Shown here: positions 8,326 through 16,845 of the stretch, one piece after another
Layout: each line of letters opens with the position of its first letter
How positions within the stretch are numbered: the first letter of the stretch is position 1
Assembly (NCBI RefSeq): GCF_001428685.1
Contig: NZ_LMIK01000008.1
Location: 48,730 to 112,729 of the forward strand
Length of the DNA: 64,000 bases
Origin: Lysobacter sp. Root76
GTDB lineage: Bacteria; Pseudomonadota; Gammaproteobacteria; Xanthomonadales; Xanthomonadaceae
Direction of reading: 5' to 3'
Program-made: the position numbers and the translations under genes
The notes under the pieces: generated by a model
The model's database searches: none
Told to the model about the DNA's origin: nothing
What the model saw: only the letters and a program-made list of their open reading frames with translations

Positions 8326-8686
8326 GTTCAGCCGGCCTTGCCGCGGCACCCGGCGCGACTCCCTGCAGTGTGCGATGGCCTTGGCCGTGGCGTTCACGAC
8401 GCTGGCGCAAGCAAGGCTGTTCCTGAGCCGACGAATGAGGGCCTTCAAGACCGACCCAGCGGCTGATTACCCTATTGCAGGAGGCGCCGTATTCATCAGT
8501 GCCCGGCGCGTCGGCCAAGGCATGGCTGCTCGTTTCGCTGTCACGTCCCACATGTATATGAATGGCCTGTGGAATCTCATTGAGCACAAAGCCTCTTCAG
8601 AGCAGTCACATATTGTGTGCGCATTTCGCTGCCTCACTCACCCGCCGGCCCTCGCTGCACTCCAACAACCGCAGTTTCATGAGGCT
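8326..8686. other. Non-coding stretch after the QueC-like gene
   Basis: About 360 bp with no convincing gene on either strand. Base composition falls around 8540-8640, unlike the flanking genes. Open frames here have no ribosome site and no recognisable protein. It leads directly into the broken VOC gene and is probably the remains of that gene's 5' part plus unrelated sequence. Confidence 0.5.
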
Positions 8687-8829
8687 TCTCCGGACCTGGA
8701 CGCGATTTTCGATCGCCTGCAGGCCAGCGGAGCCGAGGTCGTCCATGAGCCGACGGTGCAGCCTTACGGCGCGACTGCGCGTTCCGCGATCCCGCCGGCA
8801 ATCACGTCCGCATCGACGAAGTGTGCTGA
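8687..8829 (+). pseudogene. Frameshifted 3' remnant of a VOC/glyoxalase-family gene
   Basis: One frame reads SPDLDAIFDRLQASGAEVVH...QPYG up to 8770. Shifting by one base at 8770 continues as RDCAFRDPAGNHVRIDEVC and a stop at 8827-8829. Together these match the usual C-terminal half of a glyoxalase-like protein (AxxxRLxAxGAEVVxEPxxQPYGxRDCAFRDPxGNxVRI). The 5' half is not recognisable and the frame break is internal, so the gene is dead. It is not a copy of the intact VOC gene at 6002-6421, whose C-terminus differs. Confidence 0.7.
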
Positions 8830-8967
8830 AGCATTCGCTTTCGATGTCTCGCCAGCGGGCGGCGCTGGCCTCGCCGCCCCTGCGCCGCTACCCTGCCTCG
8901 GCCCGATCCGGCACCGCCCGGCGACGCGACCTGCCCCTCCGGCCATCGATCGCACAAGGAGATTCCC

Positions 8968-9417
8968 ATGACCGCGAAGAAGAAAGCTGCCGCAAGCCAG
9001 ACCGCATCCAAGGCTTTCTCGGCCGAAGAACGCGCCGCGATGAAAGAGCGCGCGAAAGAGCTCAAGGCCCAGGCCAATCGGGCCGAGAGCGAAAAGGACC
9101 TGATCGCCAAGATCGCCGAGATGCCGCCGGCGGACCGCGCGCTGGCCAAGAAGCTGCATGCGATCGTCACCGAGGTCGCACCCGCGCTGGTCCCCAAGAC
9201 CTGGTACGGCATGCCCGCCTACGCCAACGACGACGGCAAGATCCTGTGCTTCTTCCAGGCCGCGTCCAAGTTCAACAGCCGCTACGCGACCTTCGGTTTC
9301 AACGACGTGGCCCAGCTGGACGACGGCGCGATGTGGCCGACCGCGTTCGCGCTGCAGTCGCTGGACGCCGCCGAGGAAAAGAAGGTCCGCGCGCTGGTCA
9401 AGAAGGCGCTGGGCTGA
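8968..9417 (+). CDS. DUF1801 (YdhG-like) domain protein
   Basis: 149 residues with a Lys/Ala-rich N-terminus (about 60 residues, likely helical) and a DUF1801 domain: LVPKTWYGMPAYANDDGKIL and AASKFNSRYATFGFND. AAGGAG seven bases before the ATG supports the start. DUF1801 proteins are small beta-rich cytosolic proteins; some are called iron chaperones (frataxin-like fold), but the role is poorly established. It is followed after 110 bp by the multicopper oxidase gene on the same strand. Confidence 0.82.
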   Translation: MTAKKKAAASQTASKAFSAEERAAMKERAKELKAQANRAESEKDLIAKIAEMPPADRALAKKLHAIVTEVAPALVPKTWYGMPAYANDDGKILCFFQAASKFNSRYATFGFNDVAQLDDGAMWPTAFALQSLDAAEEKKVRALVKKALG

Positions 9418-9527
9418 GGCATGGCCAAGCCCGCGAAGCGAAGCGATAGCGCGGGCGTGTCGGCGCCCGCGCCGACCGACCGATGCGGCCTGGTCCACGT
9501 GCAGGACGCGCGCGAGAGAGAGCCTGA

Positions 9528-11183
9528 ATGACTGACACGACGCGTCGCCGCCTGTTCGTCGGACTCGCCGCCGCAGCCTCGCTGGCGGCCGCCGCGCCCT
9601 GGTTGCTCAGGCGCAAGCGCGCGCACGATCACGCCGCCGCGCCGGCGACGCCGGACTCGCATGCGGGTCCCGGGCTGCCGAACGCGCGGCCGTTCCAGGC
9701 GCCGCTGCGCCTGCCGGGCCGCGACGGCCTGTTCGCCGAAGTCGCGCTGTCGGCGCCGTTGGCGCTGAGCGCACGCGCCGCAGCTTTCCCGATCTTCGGC
9801 GGCAAGCCGACCCTGGTCTGGCACTACGCCGGCAGCGCCGACGGCCATGCCATCGCCAATCCGCTGCTCCGCGCGGCCAAGGGCGACACGGTCGAAGTCT
9901 CGCTCGACAACGCCCTGCAGGAAGACACGACTATTCACTGGCACGGCCTGAGCGTGGACGAGGCCAACGACGGCAGCGGCCTGCATCCGGTCGCTGCCGG
10001 CGGCCGGGCGCGCTACCGGTTCAGGATCGACAACCGTGCCGGGCTGTACTGGTATCACGCGCATCCGCACGAACGCACCGGCCAGCAGTTGCAGCGCGGG
10101 CTGGCGGGCCTGCTGCGGATCGAGGACCAGGAAGATCGCGCGCTCGGCGAACGCCTGGGCCTGCGCTGGGGCGAACGCGACCTGCCACTGTTCATCGCCG
10201 ACAAGCAGGTCGACGCCGACAACGGCATCGTCTATCGCCAGGGCGCGGACGACTGGATCGGCAACCGCGTCTTGGTGAACTGGACGCCCGAACCCTTCCT
10301 GGAAGTGCTGCCGGCGCTGTACCGCCTGCGCATGGTCAATGCGGCCAACGCGCGCATGCTGCGGATCGCGTTCGAGCACGAAGGCCGGACGCTGCCGTTC
10401 CAACTCATCGGCACCGACGGCGGATTGCTGGCGCAGGCCTGGACGCTGGACGATGTGTTCCTCGCGCCCGCGCAGCGCATCGACGTGCTGGTCGATTTCG
10501 GCGCCTTGCCCGCCGGCGCCCGCGTGCTGCTGCGCAGCCTGGAATACGTCGCGATGGAGAACGAGGACGAGTCCGGTGCGTTCGCGCCCGATCCGATGGG
10601 CGAGCATCCGGGCGCGGCGCCGATGGGCAATGCGCTGGACCTGATGCAGTTCTGCGTCGCCGCCTGCAGCGATACGCAACGACGCCAGGCCAAGCCAGCG
10701 CCCATCAGGGTGCCGGCAATGCTGAGCGCATTGCCGCCACCACCCGACACCAACGGCTGGCCGGTGCGGCCGATCCGCCTGCGCATGGACGACCAGGGCA
10801 CCTGGTTCATCAACGACTGGAACTACCATCAGGTCGGCCACGATCCGGTGTTCACCGTCAAGCGCGGCAGCCGCGAGGTCTGGGAAATCCGCAACAACAT
10901 GACCAGCATGCCGCACCCCATCCACGTGCACGGTTTCCAGTTCCGCGTGGTCTCGCGCAGCATCAGCCCGCCCGACGTGCGCAGCCGCAAGGTCACCAGC
11001 CAGGGCCTGGGACCGCAGGATCTGGGCCTGAGCGACACCGTCGTGGTGTGGCCGGGCGAGATCGTCCGCATCGCGATCGATTTCGCCCAGCCCTACTCCG
11101 GCATCCAGCGCTACATGCTCCATTGCCACAATCTGGAGCACGAGGACATGGGCATGATGGTCACATTCGCCGTCGACGATTGA
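9528..11183 (+). CDS. Tat-exported multicopper oxidase (CueO-like)
   Basis: A 551-residue three-domain cupredoxin oxidase. The N-terminus TRRRLFVGLAAAASLAAAAP looks like a Tat signal, so it is exported folded to the periplasm. All four copper motifs are present: HWHG (137-140), HAHPH (177-181), HPIHVHG near 465 and the C-terminal HCHNLEHEDMGM (532-543), with Cys533 and axial Met543 for the type 1 copper. It could oxidise Cu(I), other metals or phenols; no copper-resistance genes are adjacent. The FKBP lipoprotein gene follows by 55 bp and may share its transcript. Confidence 0.92.
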   Translation: MTDTTRRRLFVGLAAAASLAAAAPWLLRRKRAHDHAAAPATPDSHAGPGLPNARPFQAPLRLPGRDGLFAEVALSAPLALSARAAAFPIFGGKPTLVWHYAGSADGHAIANPLLRAAKGDTVEVSLDNALQEDTTIHWHGLSVDEANDGSGLHPVAAGGRARYRFRIDNRAGLYWYHAHPHERTGQQLQRGLAGLLRIEDQEDRALGERLGLRWGERDLPLFIADKQVDADNGIVYRQGADDWIGNRVLVNWTPEPFLEVLPALYRLRMVNAANARMLRIAFEHEGRTLPFQLIGTDGGLLAQAWTLDDVFLAPAQRIDVLVDFGALPAGARVLLRSLEYVAMENEDESGAFAPDPMGEHPGAAPMGNALDLMQFCVAACSDTQRRQAKPAPIRVPAMLSALPPPPDTNGWPVRPIRLRMDDQGTWFINDWNYHQVGHDPVFTVKRGSREVWEIRNNMTSMPHPIHVHGFQFRVVSRSISPPDVRSRKVTSQGLGPQDLGLSDTVVVWPGEIVRIAIDFAQPYSGIQRYMLHCHNLEHEDMGMMVTFAVDD

Positions 11184-11238
11184 GCTCGGCGCTGCGTCGC
11201 CTGCCCGTGGCAACTTTCACTCAGAAGAGAACGAATCC

Positions 11239-11967
11239 ATGAACCGTGTCGCACACGCCTGCCTGATCGTCCTGCTGCCGGTGGCCTTGGTCGCATGCCA
11301 GCCCAAGAGCGGGAACGAAGCCGCCTCCAGCGACGCGGCGCCCGTACGTCTGGACGACGCCCGCGCCAGAACCAGCTACATGGTCGGCCTGGATCTGGCC
11401 AAGCAGGTCGCGCCGGTCCGCGACGAAGTCGACATCGACACCGTCGTGGCCGCCCTGCGCGCCGCGCACGCTGGCAAGAAGCCGTTGCTGGACGAAAGCC
11501 AGGTCGAGCAGATCCGCAAGGACTTCGTGCGCCAGCTGCAGGACAAGCGCAAGGCCGAGCAGTCAGCACTGGCCAAGAAGAACCTGGAACGCGGCCGCGA
11601 CTTCCTGGCCGGGAACGGCGCCAAGCAAGGCATCGTCACGACCGCATCGGGCCTGCAGTACCAGGTGGTCCGCGATGCCCGCGGCGCCAAGCCGGCGGCC
11701 GACGCCACGGTGCGGGTCAACTACGTCGGCGCGGCGCTCGACGGCAAGGAGTTCGAGAACACCTATGCGATCGACCATCCGTCCGAATTTCCGCTCAACC
11801 AGGTCATGCCCGGCCTGCGCGAAGGCATGATGCTGATGCCCACCGGCAGCAAGTACCGATTCTGGATCCCGGCCGCGCAAGGTTATGGCGAGCACGGCGT
11901 ACCGGGCCAGATCGAGCCGAACGCGACCCTAGTCTTCGATGTCGAACTGCTCGAGATCGCCGGCTAG
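11239..11967 (+). CDS. FKBP-type peptidyl-prolyl isomerase lipoprotein (Mip-like)
   Basis: 242 residues. The signal MNRVAHACLIVLLPVALVAC ends with a lipobox Cys20. A helical N-terminal dimerisation-like region (about 40-130, with KKNLERGRDFLAGNG) is followed by an FKBP domain (about 145-241) with [42 protein letters not shown] and other hallmark residues, as in Mip/FkpA. It assists folding of envelope or secreted proteins. AGAAGAGAACGA lies just before the ATG. A damaged second copy of its last 63 codons lies about 800 bp downstream (12734-12925). Confidence 0.92.
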   Translation: MNRVAHACLIVLLPVALVACQPKSGNEAASSDAAPVRLDDARARTSYMVGLDLAKQVAPVRDEVDIDTVVAALRAAHAGKKPLLDESQVEQIRKDFVRQLQDKRKAEQSALAKKNLERGRDFLAGNGAKQGIVTTASGLQYQVVRDARGAKPAADATVRVNYVGAALDGKEFENTYAIDHPSEFPLNQVMPGLREGMMLMPTGSKYRFWIPAAQGYGEHGVPGQIEPNATLVFDVELLEIAG

Positions 11968-11993
11968 CCGGGAAGCAAAACACCAGGCGCTGC

Positions 11994-12269
11994 ATGATCA
12001 TGCGAGACAAGGAAGCCACCCGGGAGCTGAGAATCCCCGTTCGGTTGCTCGAAGACTTCTACGGAAAAGGGAACTTCGATGATGCCGGCGATGATATCGC
12101 GCAGCTGGCAGGGACATGTTTTGGGAAGGATCTCAACATCGAGTTCGATTTCGATGCTTCGCACTCGAATCCATGGTTCCATGACTTCGTCGTACGCATA
12201 TCCGGCATCGACCATGAACAAGCTGAGCATCTGCGTGGAATACTTGAACGCAGAGGGCTGGTCGCCTGA
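11994..12269 (+). CDS. Small hypothetical protein
   Basis: 91 residues from ATG 11994; ATG 12000 is also possible. I do not recognise a family. It is acidic and soluble, with KGNFDDAGDDIAQLAG and a patterned tail GIDHEQAEHLRGILERRG that looks helical. There is no signal or membrane segment. It starts 26 bp after the FKBP gene, has lower GC than its neighbours, and is followed by two pseudogenes, so it may belong to a decaying insertion. Small acidic proteins beside gene debris can be immunity proteins, but nothing here proves it. Confidence 0.5.
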   Translation: MIMRDKEATRELRIPVRLLEDFYGKGNFDDAGDDIAQLAGTCFGKDLNIEFDFDASHSNPWFHDFVVRISGIDHEQAEHLRGILERRGLVA

Positions 12270-12335
12270 CAGTTCATTCCAGCCGATGCCGCTATCGCGG
12301 CGCAGCTTGATTCTGGAATTGTGCGGCGATAAATC

Positions 12336-12651
12336 ATGAGCCAAGCGCATCTACACGATCTTCGCAGCCACTTGGAAAGGCGTCATTGGCGTATCGTCGA
12401 TGAATTGTCCGGCGATGACGGCAACCTATCCGCGTATGGGAAGTTTCCAGGCCAAACGGCGCCTGCAAGTTTCACTTGGATTCGATGGCACGGATCTACC
12501 CTTCGGGTTGGAGACTCTCCCGATCCAGCGCACCTACGACTGCGCAGTGCGCGAAGCGCCGGACATCAGCCTGTATTTCGCCCGCATCGGACGAACATAG
12601 GGCGAGGAGCTGGAGTCCTTTCTCGAAGGGCTAGAGGCATGGGCCAAGTGA
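12336..12651 (+). pseudogene. Broken small gene with frameshift and internal stop
   Basis: The 5' part reads MSQAHLHDLRSHLERRHW and continues to about 12420. A different frame then carries a protein-like stretch, RLQVSLGFDGTDLPFG and QRTYDCAVREAPDISLYFAR, until a TAG at 12598-12600. The same frame goes on after that stop as GEELESFLEGLEAWAK with a final TGA at 12649-12651. Amino acid composition and the continued frame beyond the stop suggest one former gene of about 105 codons with a frameshift and a nonsense mutation. The family is not recognised. Confidence 0.55.
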
Positions 12652-12733
12652 AGTTTTTGCTCCGGCCGCCGCACAGCGCTGGTGCGCAGCCCGCTGGAAC
12701 GCAGCCTTATGTCCAACGCCAGGCAGCTTCGAC

Positions 12734-12925
12734 CTTCCGTCCGAATTTCCGCTCAACCAGGTGATGCCCGGGCTGCACGAGGGCATGATGCGGATGACCA
12801 CCGGCAGCAAGTACCGGTGCAGGACCCCCGCCGCGTAAGGTTACGGCGAACTCGGCGTGCCGCGCCAGATCGAGCCGAACGCCACCCTGGTCTTCGATGT
12901 CAAACGGATCGAGATCGCAGGCCAG
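12734..12925 (+). pseudogene. Truncated duplicate of the FKBP gene 3' end
   Basis: The DNA from about 12734 closely matches 11778-11967 of the FKBP gene. It reads [24 protein letters not shown] and then, after an in-frame TAA at 12836-12838, [20 protein letters not shown]. Only the last third of the FKBP domain is present and it has an internal stop, so it cannot make an isomerase. It is either a partial tandem duplication or the remains of a second, diverged paralogue whose 5' end was replaced by foreign sequence. Confidence 0.8.
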
Positions 12926-12968
12926 CCCGCTACCCCACACCGGCGGCCGCGCCGCCACGGACCCTGCG

Positions 12969-13829
12969 ATGAGCGCGAGCCGATACGTCCTCACCCTGTC
13001 CTGCCCGGATCGCATCGGCATCGTCAGCGCGATCTCCGGCCGTCTGTTCATGCATGGCGCCAACATCATCGAGTCGCAGCAGTTCGGCGACCCGGAGACC
13101 GGCCGCTTCTTCATGCGCACGGTGTTCGACCACAGCCGCGCGATCGACGACGGCCGCCTGCAGCAGGACCTGGGCATGGTCGCCGACCATTTCGGCATGG
13201 ACTGGAAGCTGCGGGACCTGGCCGAGCGGCGCCGGGTGATGCTGTTGGTATCGCGCTTCGACCATTGCCTGAGCGACCTGCTGTATCGCTGGCGCATCGG
13301 CGAGCTGCCGATGGACATCGCCGCCGTGGTCGCCAACCATCCGCGCGAGACTTACCGCCACCTCGATCTGGACGGCTTGCCGTTCCACTACCTGCCGGTC
13401 GTGCGGGACGACAAAGCGCAGCAAGAAGCTGCACTATGGTCGTTGATCGAAAGCACAGGCACCGAGCTGGTGGTGCTGGCGCGCTACATGCAGGTGCTGT
13501 CGCCCGCGCTGGTGGCCAAGCTGGCCGGGCGCTGCATCAACATCCACCATTCCTTCCTGCCCGGCTTCAAGGGTGCGCGTCCGTACCATCAGGCGCACGC
13601 GCGCGGCGTGAAGCTGATCGGCGCCACCGCGCACTTCGTCACCGAGCATTTGGATGAAGGGCCGATCATCGAACAGGACACGCAACGGGTCAGCCACCAT
13701 CACACCCCGGCCGACCTGATCCGCATCGGCCGCGACGTCGAGCGGCGCGTGCTCGCCCAGGCGCTGCGCTACTGCCTGGACGACCGCATCCTGCTCAACG
13801 GCGACAAGACGGTGGTGTTCGCGCTCTGA
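12969..13829 (+). CDS. purU: Formyltetrahydrofolate deformylase
   Basis: 286 residues. It hydrolyses 10-formyltetrahydrofolate to formate and tetrahydrofolate, balancing one-carbon pools and feeding formate to purine synthesis. An ACT-like regulatory domain opens the protein ([18 protein letters not shown]). The catalytic formyltransferase-like domain carries [20 protein letters not shown] (Asn and His) and [13 protein letters not shown] (Asp). The ATG at 12969 gives the normal PurU N-terminus; reading further upstream would run into the FKBP remnant. A terminator-like hairpin follows at 13901-13925. Confidence 0.95.
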   Translation: MSASRYVLTLSCPDRIGIVSAISGRLFMHGANIIESQQFGDPETGRFFMRTVFDHSRAIDDGRLQQDLGMVADHFGMDWKLRDLAERRRVMLLVSRFDHCLSDLLYRWRIGELPMDIAAVVANHPRETYRHLDLDGLPFHYLPVVRDDKAQQEAALWSLIESTGTELVVLARYMQVLSPALVAKLAGRCINIHHSFLPGFKGARPYHQAHARGVKLIGATAHFVTEHLDEGPIIEQDTQRVSHHHTPADLIRIGRDVERRVLAQALRYCLDDRILLNGDKTVVFAL

Positions 13830-13900
13830 CGACGCGGCGGTCGCGGCCGCTCGATTCTTCGCGGTTGCGGCACCGGTGAGCGGCAGGCGCTGACGGAAAA

Positions 13901-13925
13901 ACCCCGGCACCGTCGGTACCGGGGT
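13901..13925. terminator. Hairpin terminator between convergent genes
   Basis: ACCCCGGCACC and GGTACCGGGGT form an 11-bp stem with one mismatch and a three-base loop. A run of A at 13897-13901 gives T's on the minus strand, and TCTTGT follows on the plus strand. It lies between purU (plus) and the TonB-dependent receptor gene (minus), so it probably serves both. Confidence 0.7.
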
Positions 13926-13986
13926 CTTGTCGATCCGCCGCGACCGGAACGGCCGCGGCGGCGACGGCAGGCCAGGCCCGCGCGAC

Positions 13987-16776
13987 TCAGAAACGCTGAC
14001 GGTACTGCAGATAGTAGAAACGCCCGGGCACGTCGTACTGCTGGTCGAACTGGTTGTACGGCGCGGTCAGGGCCAGCGGCGGCTCCTTCTCGAACACGTT
14101 GTTGGCGCCGATCGAGACGGTCGCGTTCCACGGTGTGTTGTAGCGGAACTGGATGTCGTGGTACGTGACCGCGCCCAGGTGGTTTTCGAGCGTGTCCGGG
14201 CTGGAGCAGTAGGCCTTGAACGAGGCCGGGCAGGTCTCGTCGATGCCGGACTTGTAACGCACGCCCCAGGTCGCGCCGAAATCGCCCTTGCTCCAATCCA
14301 GATACAGGTTGGACTTGATCCGCCAGTACGGGTCCTGCGGCAGGTACAGGCCCTGGCGCTGCTCGGGCTTGGAGTCCTTGGTGGTCTTGGTTTCCCAGTT
14401 GGCGGTATAGCTGGTGTCCCAGGTGATCGAGAACTTGCCGTAGTCGGTTTCCGGCAGGCGGTAGTTGACGGTGACGTCGTAGCCTTCGACCTCGTACTCG
14501 GCCAGGTTCAGCAGCGGCAGATCCATGTCGGTGATGGTGCCGGGGTTGCCCGGGTAGGCGTTGTCGCGCTTGAACAAGGCGCAGTACACGGCGCGCTCGC
14601 CGGCCGTGCCGGAGTAGCACTTGTCGAGCACGAACTGCGCGGTCGGCCGGGTGATCGCGTTCTCGATGGTGATCCGGTACCAGTCGACCGCGATGTCGAA
14701 GCCCTGCAGCCAGCTCGGGCTGTAGACGAAGCCCAGGGTCTTGCTGACCGAGGTTTCCGGCTGCAGGTCCGGGTTGGACTTGTTGGTGAACGCCTCCACC
14801 GTCTGCCGCGACGAGCCGCTGCCGGACTGGGTGTAGCCGGCGGGCACGCCGTCGGCGGTGCAGCGCGCGGCGACGGTCGGGTCGCTGCGCTTGCCCGAGT
14901 GGCTGGAGCACGGATCGGCGTAGCTGGAGAAGGTGTCGGCGTCGCCGCCATAGAGGTTGGTGATGCTGGGCGCGCGGAAGCCTTCCGACCAGTTGCCGCG
15001 GATCAGCAGGTCTTCGAACGGCTTCCAGCGGAAGCCGAACTTGCTGTTGAGCGTGTCGCCGAAGTTGCTGTAGTCCGAGTAGCGCGTGGCGATGGAGAAA
15101 TCCAGCAACTTCGCGAATGGGAGGTCGGCCAGCACGGGCACGGCGAACTCGGCGTAGAGATCGTCGAGCGAATAGCTACCCGCGGTCGGCTTGCTGCCGT
15201 TGCCGGTGCTCAGGCCGGCGGCGATGAACGCGTCCGGGTCGAACTGTCCGCTTTCGATGCGGTGCTCATAGCCCGCGGCGAAACCCAGCGGGCCGGCCGG
15301 CAGGTCGAACAGATCGCCGCTGATGTTGGCGGTATAGCTCTTGGATTCGACCTTGCGCGAGTCGTGGGCGGTGAACGAGACGTAGTCCAGCGCCTCCTTG
15401 CTGATCGAACCCAGGCCGCCCAGCGGATTGATCGGGACGCAGCCGGCGACCACCGCAGTGGGCGTGCCGCAACGGGCCACGCCGCCGCCGTCGACGAAGG
15501 ACGGGCCGTAGGCGTTGCGCAGGTTGGCCAGGTTGAACAGGCCGTAGGTGATCGTGTTCTCGTCGCTGCGGTCGTAGCGGTAGCCTACGTCCCAGTCGAA
15601 GGTACGCTCACCGAAGTTGAAATAGCCCTCCAGGCCGCCGTAGAAATGGAAGTTCTTGACGTCTTGGTTGAATGAGCGGCCGCCGGATTCCTGGAAGCGG
15701 CGACTGACGCTGATCAGGTCGCGCGCGCCCGCGGTGCCTTTGGTCGGGTTGTAGATGCTGTCTTTGCTCAGGGTCAGGCCGGTGACCGGCATGGCCGCGA
15801 GCAACTGCTCGGAGAGGCGCTGGTTGTACAGCGTCTCGACCCGGAAGGTCAGGCTGTCGGTGATGTCGAAGGTGCCCTGCGCGAACAGCGACTTGCGCTC
15901 CTGCGGGGTCAGCAGGTAGTTGTCCGGCGCAGTGTTGTAGCCGTGTACATTGGAGCTGAACGGAACGAAGCTGTTGTTGTTGCCGAGCACGTAGCGCTTG
16001 TTGTCGCGCGGATCGACGAACGAACCCGGGAAGCCGGTGTTGCTCTGCCCGCCGAAGAACGGCGGGCCGCCGGCGGAGATGTCGCGGTCGCCCGCCATCA
16101 CCTGCTCTTCCTTGACGTAGGACGCGCCGATCAGCAGCGAGGAGCGGTCGTTGCTCACGCCCAGGCTGAAGTCGTAGGCCTGGCGCATGCCGTCGCCCTG
16201 CCCGAACTGGCCGATGTAGGCGCCGGCCTCGGCACCTTCGAAATTGCGGCGGGTGATGATGTTGACCACGCCGGCGATGGCGTCGGAGCCGTAGATGGTC
16301 GAGGCTCCGTCCTTCAGCACTTCCACGCGCTCGATGATCGATGCCGGGATGGTATTGAGGTCGACCGTGCCGTCGAGCTGAGTGGTCCAGCGACGGCCGT
16401 TGACCAGGACCAGGGTGCGACCGCTACCGAGGTTGCGCAGGCTGATGCCGGCCGAGCCGTCGCCGCCGTTGTTGAAGGTGGTGTTGAGCGCGGCGCCGTT
16501 GGTGGAGATGCGCTGCAGCACGTCGGCGACCGAGGTCACGCCCTGCTTGTCGATCTCGGCGCGGGTCAGGGTGAAGATCGGCTGCGATGTCTCGATGTCG
16601 GCGCGCTTGATGCGCGAACCGGTGACCTGGATGCGGTCGATCTCGGTCGGTGCCTTGGCGTCGGCGGCGGGCTGGTCCTGCGCCTGCGCGACGGGTGCGG
16701 CGATCGCGAGCGCGATGGCGATTTCCAGCGGCAACCGCGCGCGGCGGCCTGCGGAGGTGGTGGAGTACTGCTTCAT
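13987..16776 (-). CDS. TonB-dependent outer membrane receptor
   Basis: 929 residues. A signal peptide (about 1-32, ending AAPVAQAQ) precedes IDRIQVTGSRIKRADIETSQ (47-66), the TonB-side motif typical of xanthomonad receptors. The plug domain (about 70-190) includes VLKDGASTIYGSDAIAGVVN, and a 22-strand-type beta barrel ends with aromatic RF. It imports an unknown ligand, using TonB energy, across the outer membrane. GAGGGGAC lies 8-10 bases before the ATG. It sits 69 bp downstream of an AraC-type regulator gene on the same strand, which may control it. No neighbouring enzymes reveal the substrate. Confidence 0.93.
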   Translation of the reverse strand: MKQYSTTSAGRRARLPLEIAIALAIAAPVAQAQDQPAADAKAPTEIDRIQVTGSRIKRADIETSQPIFTLTRAEIDKQGVTSVADVLQRISTNGAALNTTFNNGGDGSAGISLRNLGSGRTLVLVNGRRWTTQLDGTVDLNTIPASIIERVEVLKDGASTIYGSDAIAGVVNIITRRNFEGAEAGAYIGQFGQGDGMRQAYDFSLGVSNDRSSLLIGASYVKEEQVMAGDRDISAGGPPFFGGQSNTGFPGSFVDPRDNKRYVLGNNNSFVPFSSNVHGYNTAPDNYLLTPQERKSLFAQGTFDITDSLTFRVETLYNQRLSEQLLAAMPVTGLTLSKDSIYNPTKGTAGARDLISVSRRFQESGGRSFNQDVKNFHFYGGLEGYFNFGERTFDWDVGYRYDRSDENTITYGLFNLANLRNAYGPSFVDGGGVARCGTPTAVVAGCVPINPLGGLGSISKEALDYVSFTAHDSRKVESKSYTANISGDLFDLPAGPLGFAAGYEHRIESGQFDPDAFIAAGLSTGNGSKPTAGSYSLDDLYAEFAVPVLADLPFAKLLDFSIATRYSDYSNFGDTLNSKFGFRWKPFEDLLIRGNWSEGFRAPSITNLYGGDADTFSSYADPCSSHSGKRSDPTVAARCTADGVPAGYTQSGSGSSRQTVEAFTNKSNPDLQPETSVSKTLGFVYSPSWLQGFDIAVDWYRITIENAITRPTAQFVLDKCYSGTAGERAVYCALFKRDNAYPGNPGTITDMDLPLLNLAEYEVEGYDVTVNYRLPETDYGKFSITWDTSYTANWETKTTKDSKPEQRQGLYLPQDPYWRIKSNLYLDWSKGDFGATWGVRYKSGIDETCPASFKAYCSSPDTLENHLGAVTYHDIQFRYNTPWNATVSIGANNVFEKEPPLALTAPYNQFDQQYDVPGRFYYLQYRQRF

Positions 16777-16845
16777 CTAGCGATGTCCCCTCGTAGTGGT
16801 GGTAGCGTCCGCGCCTTGTTATCGACGCGTTAAACGCAGGCCAAA

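Noticed and set aside
12857-13657. 266-codon open frame over the purU gene start
   Set aside because: Runs in a different frame through purU; only the part up to 12925 resembles the FKBP remnant.
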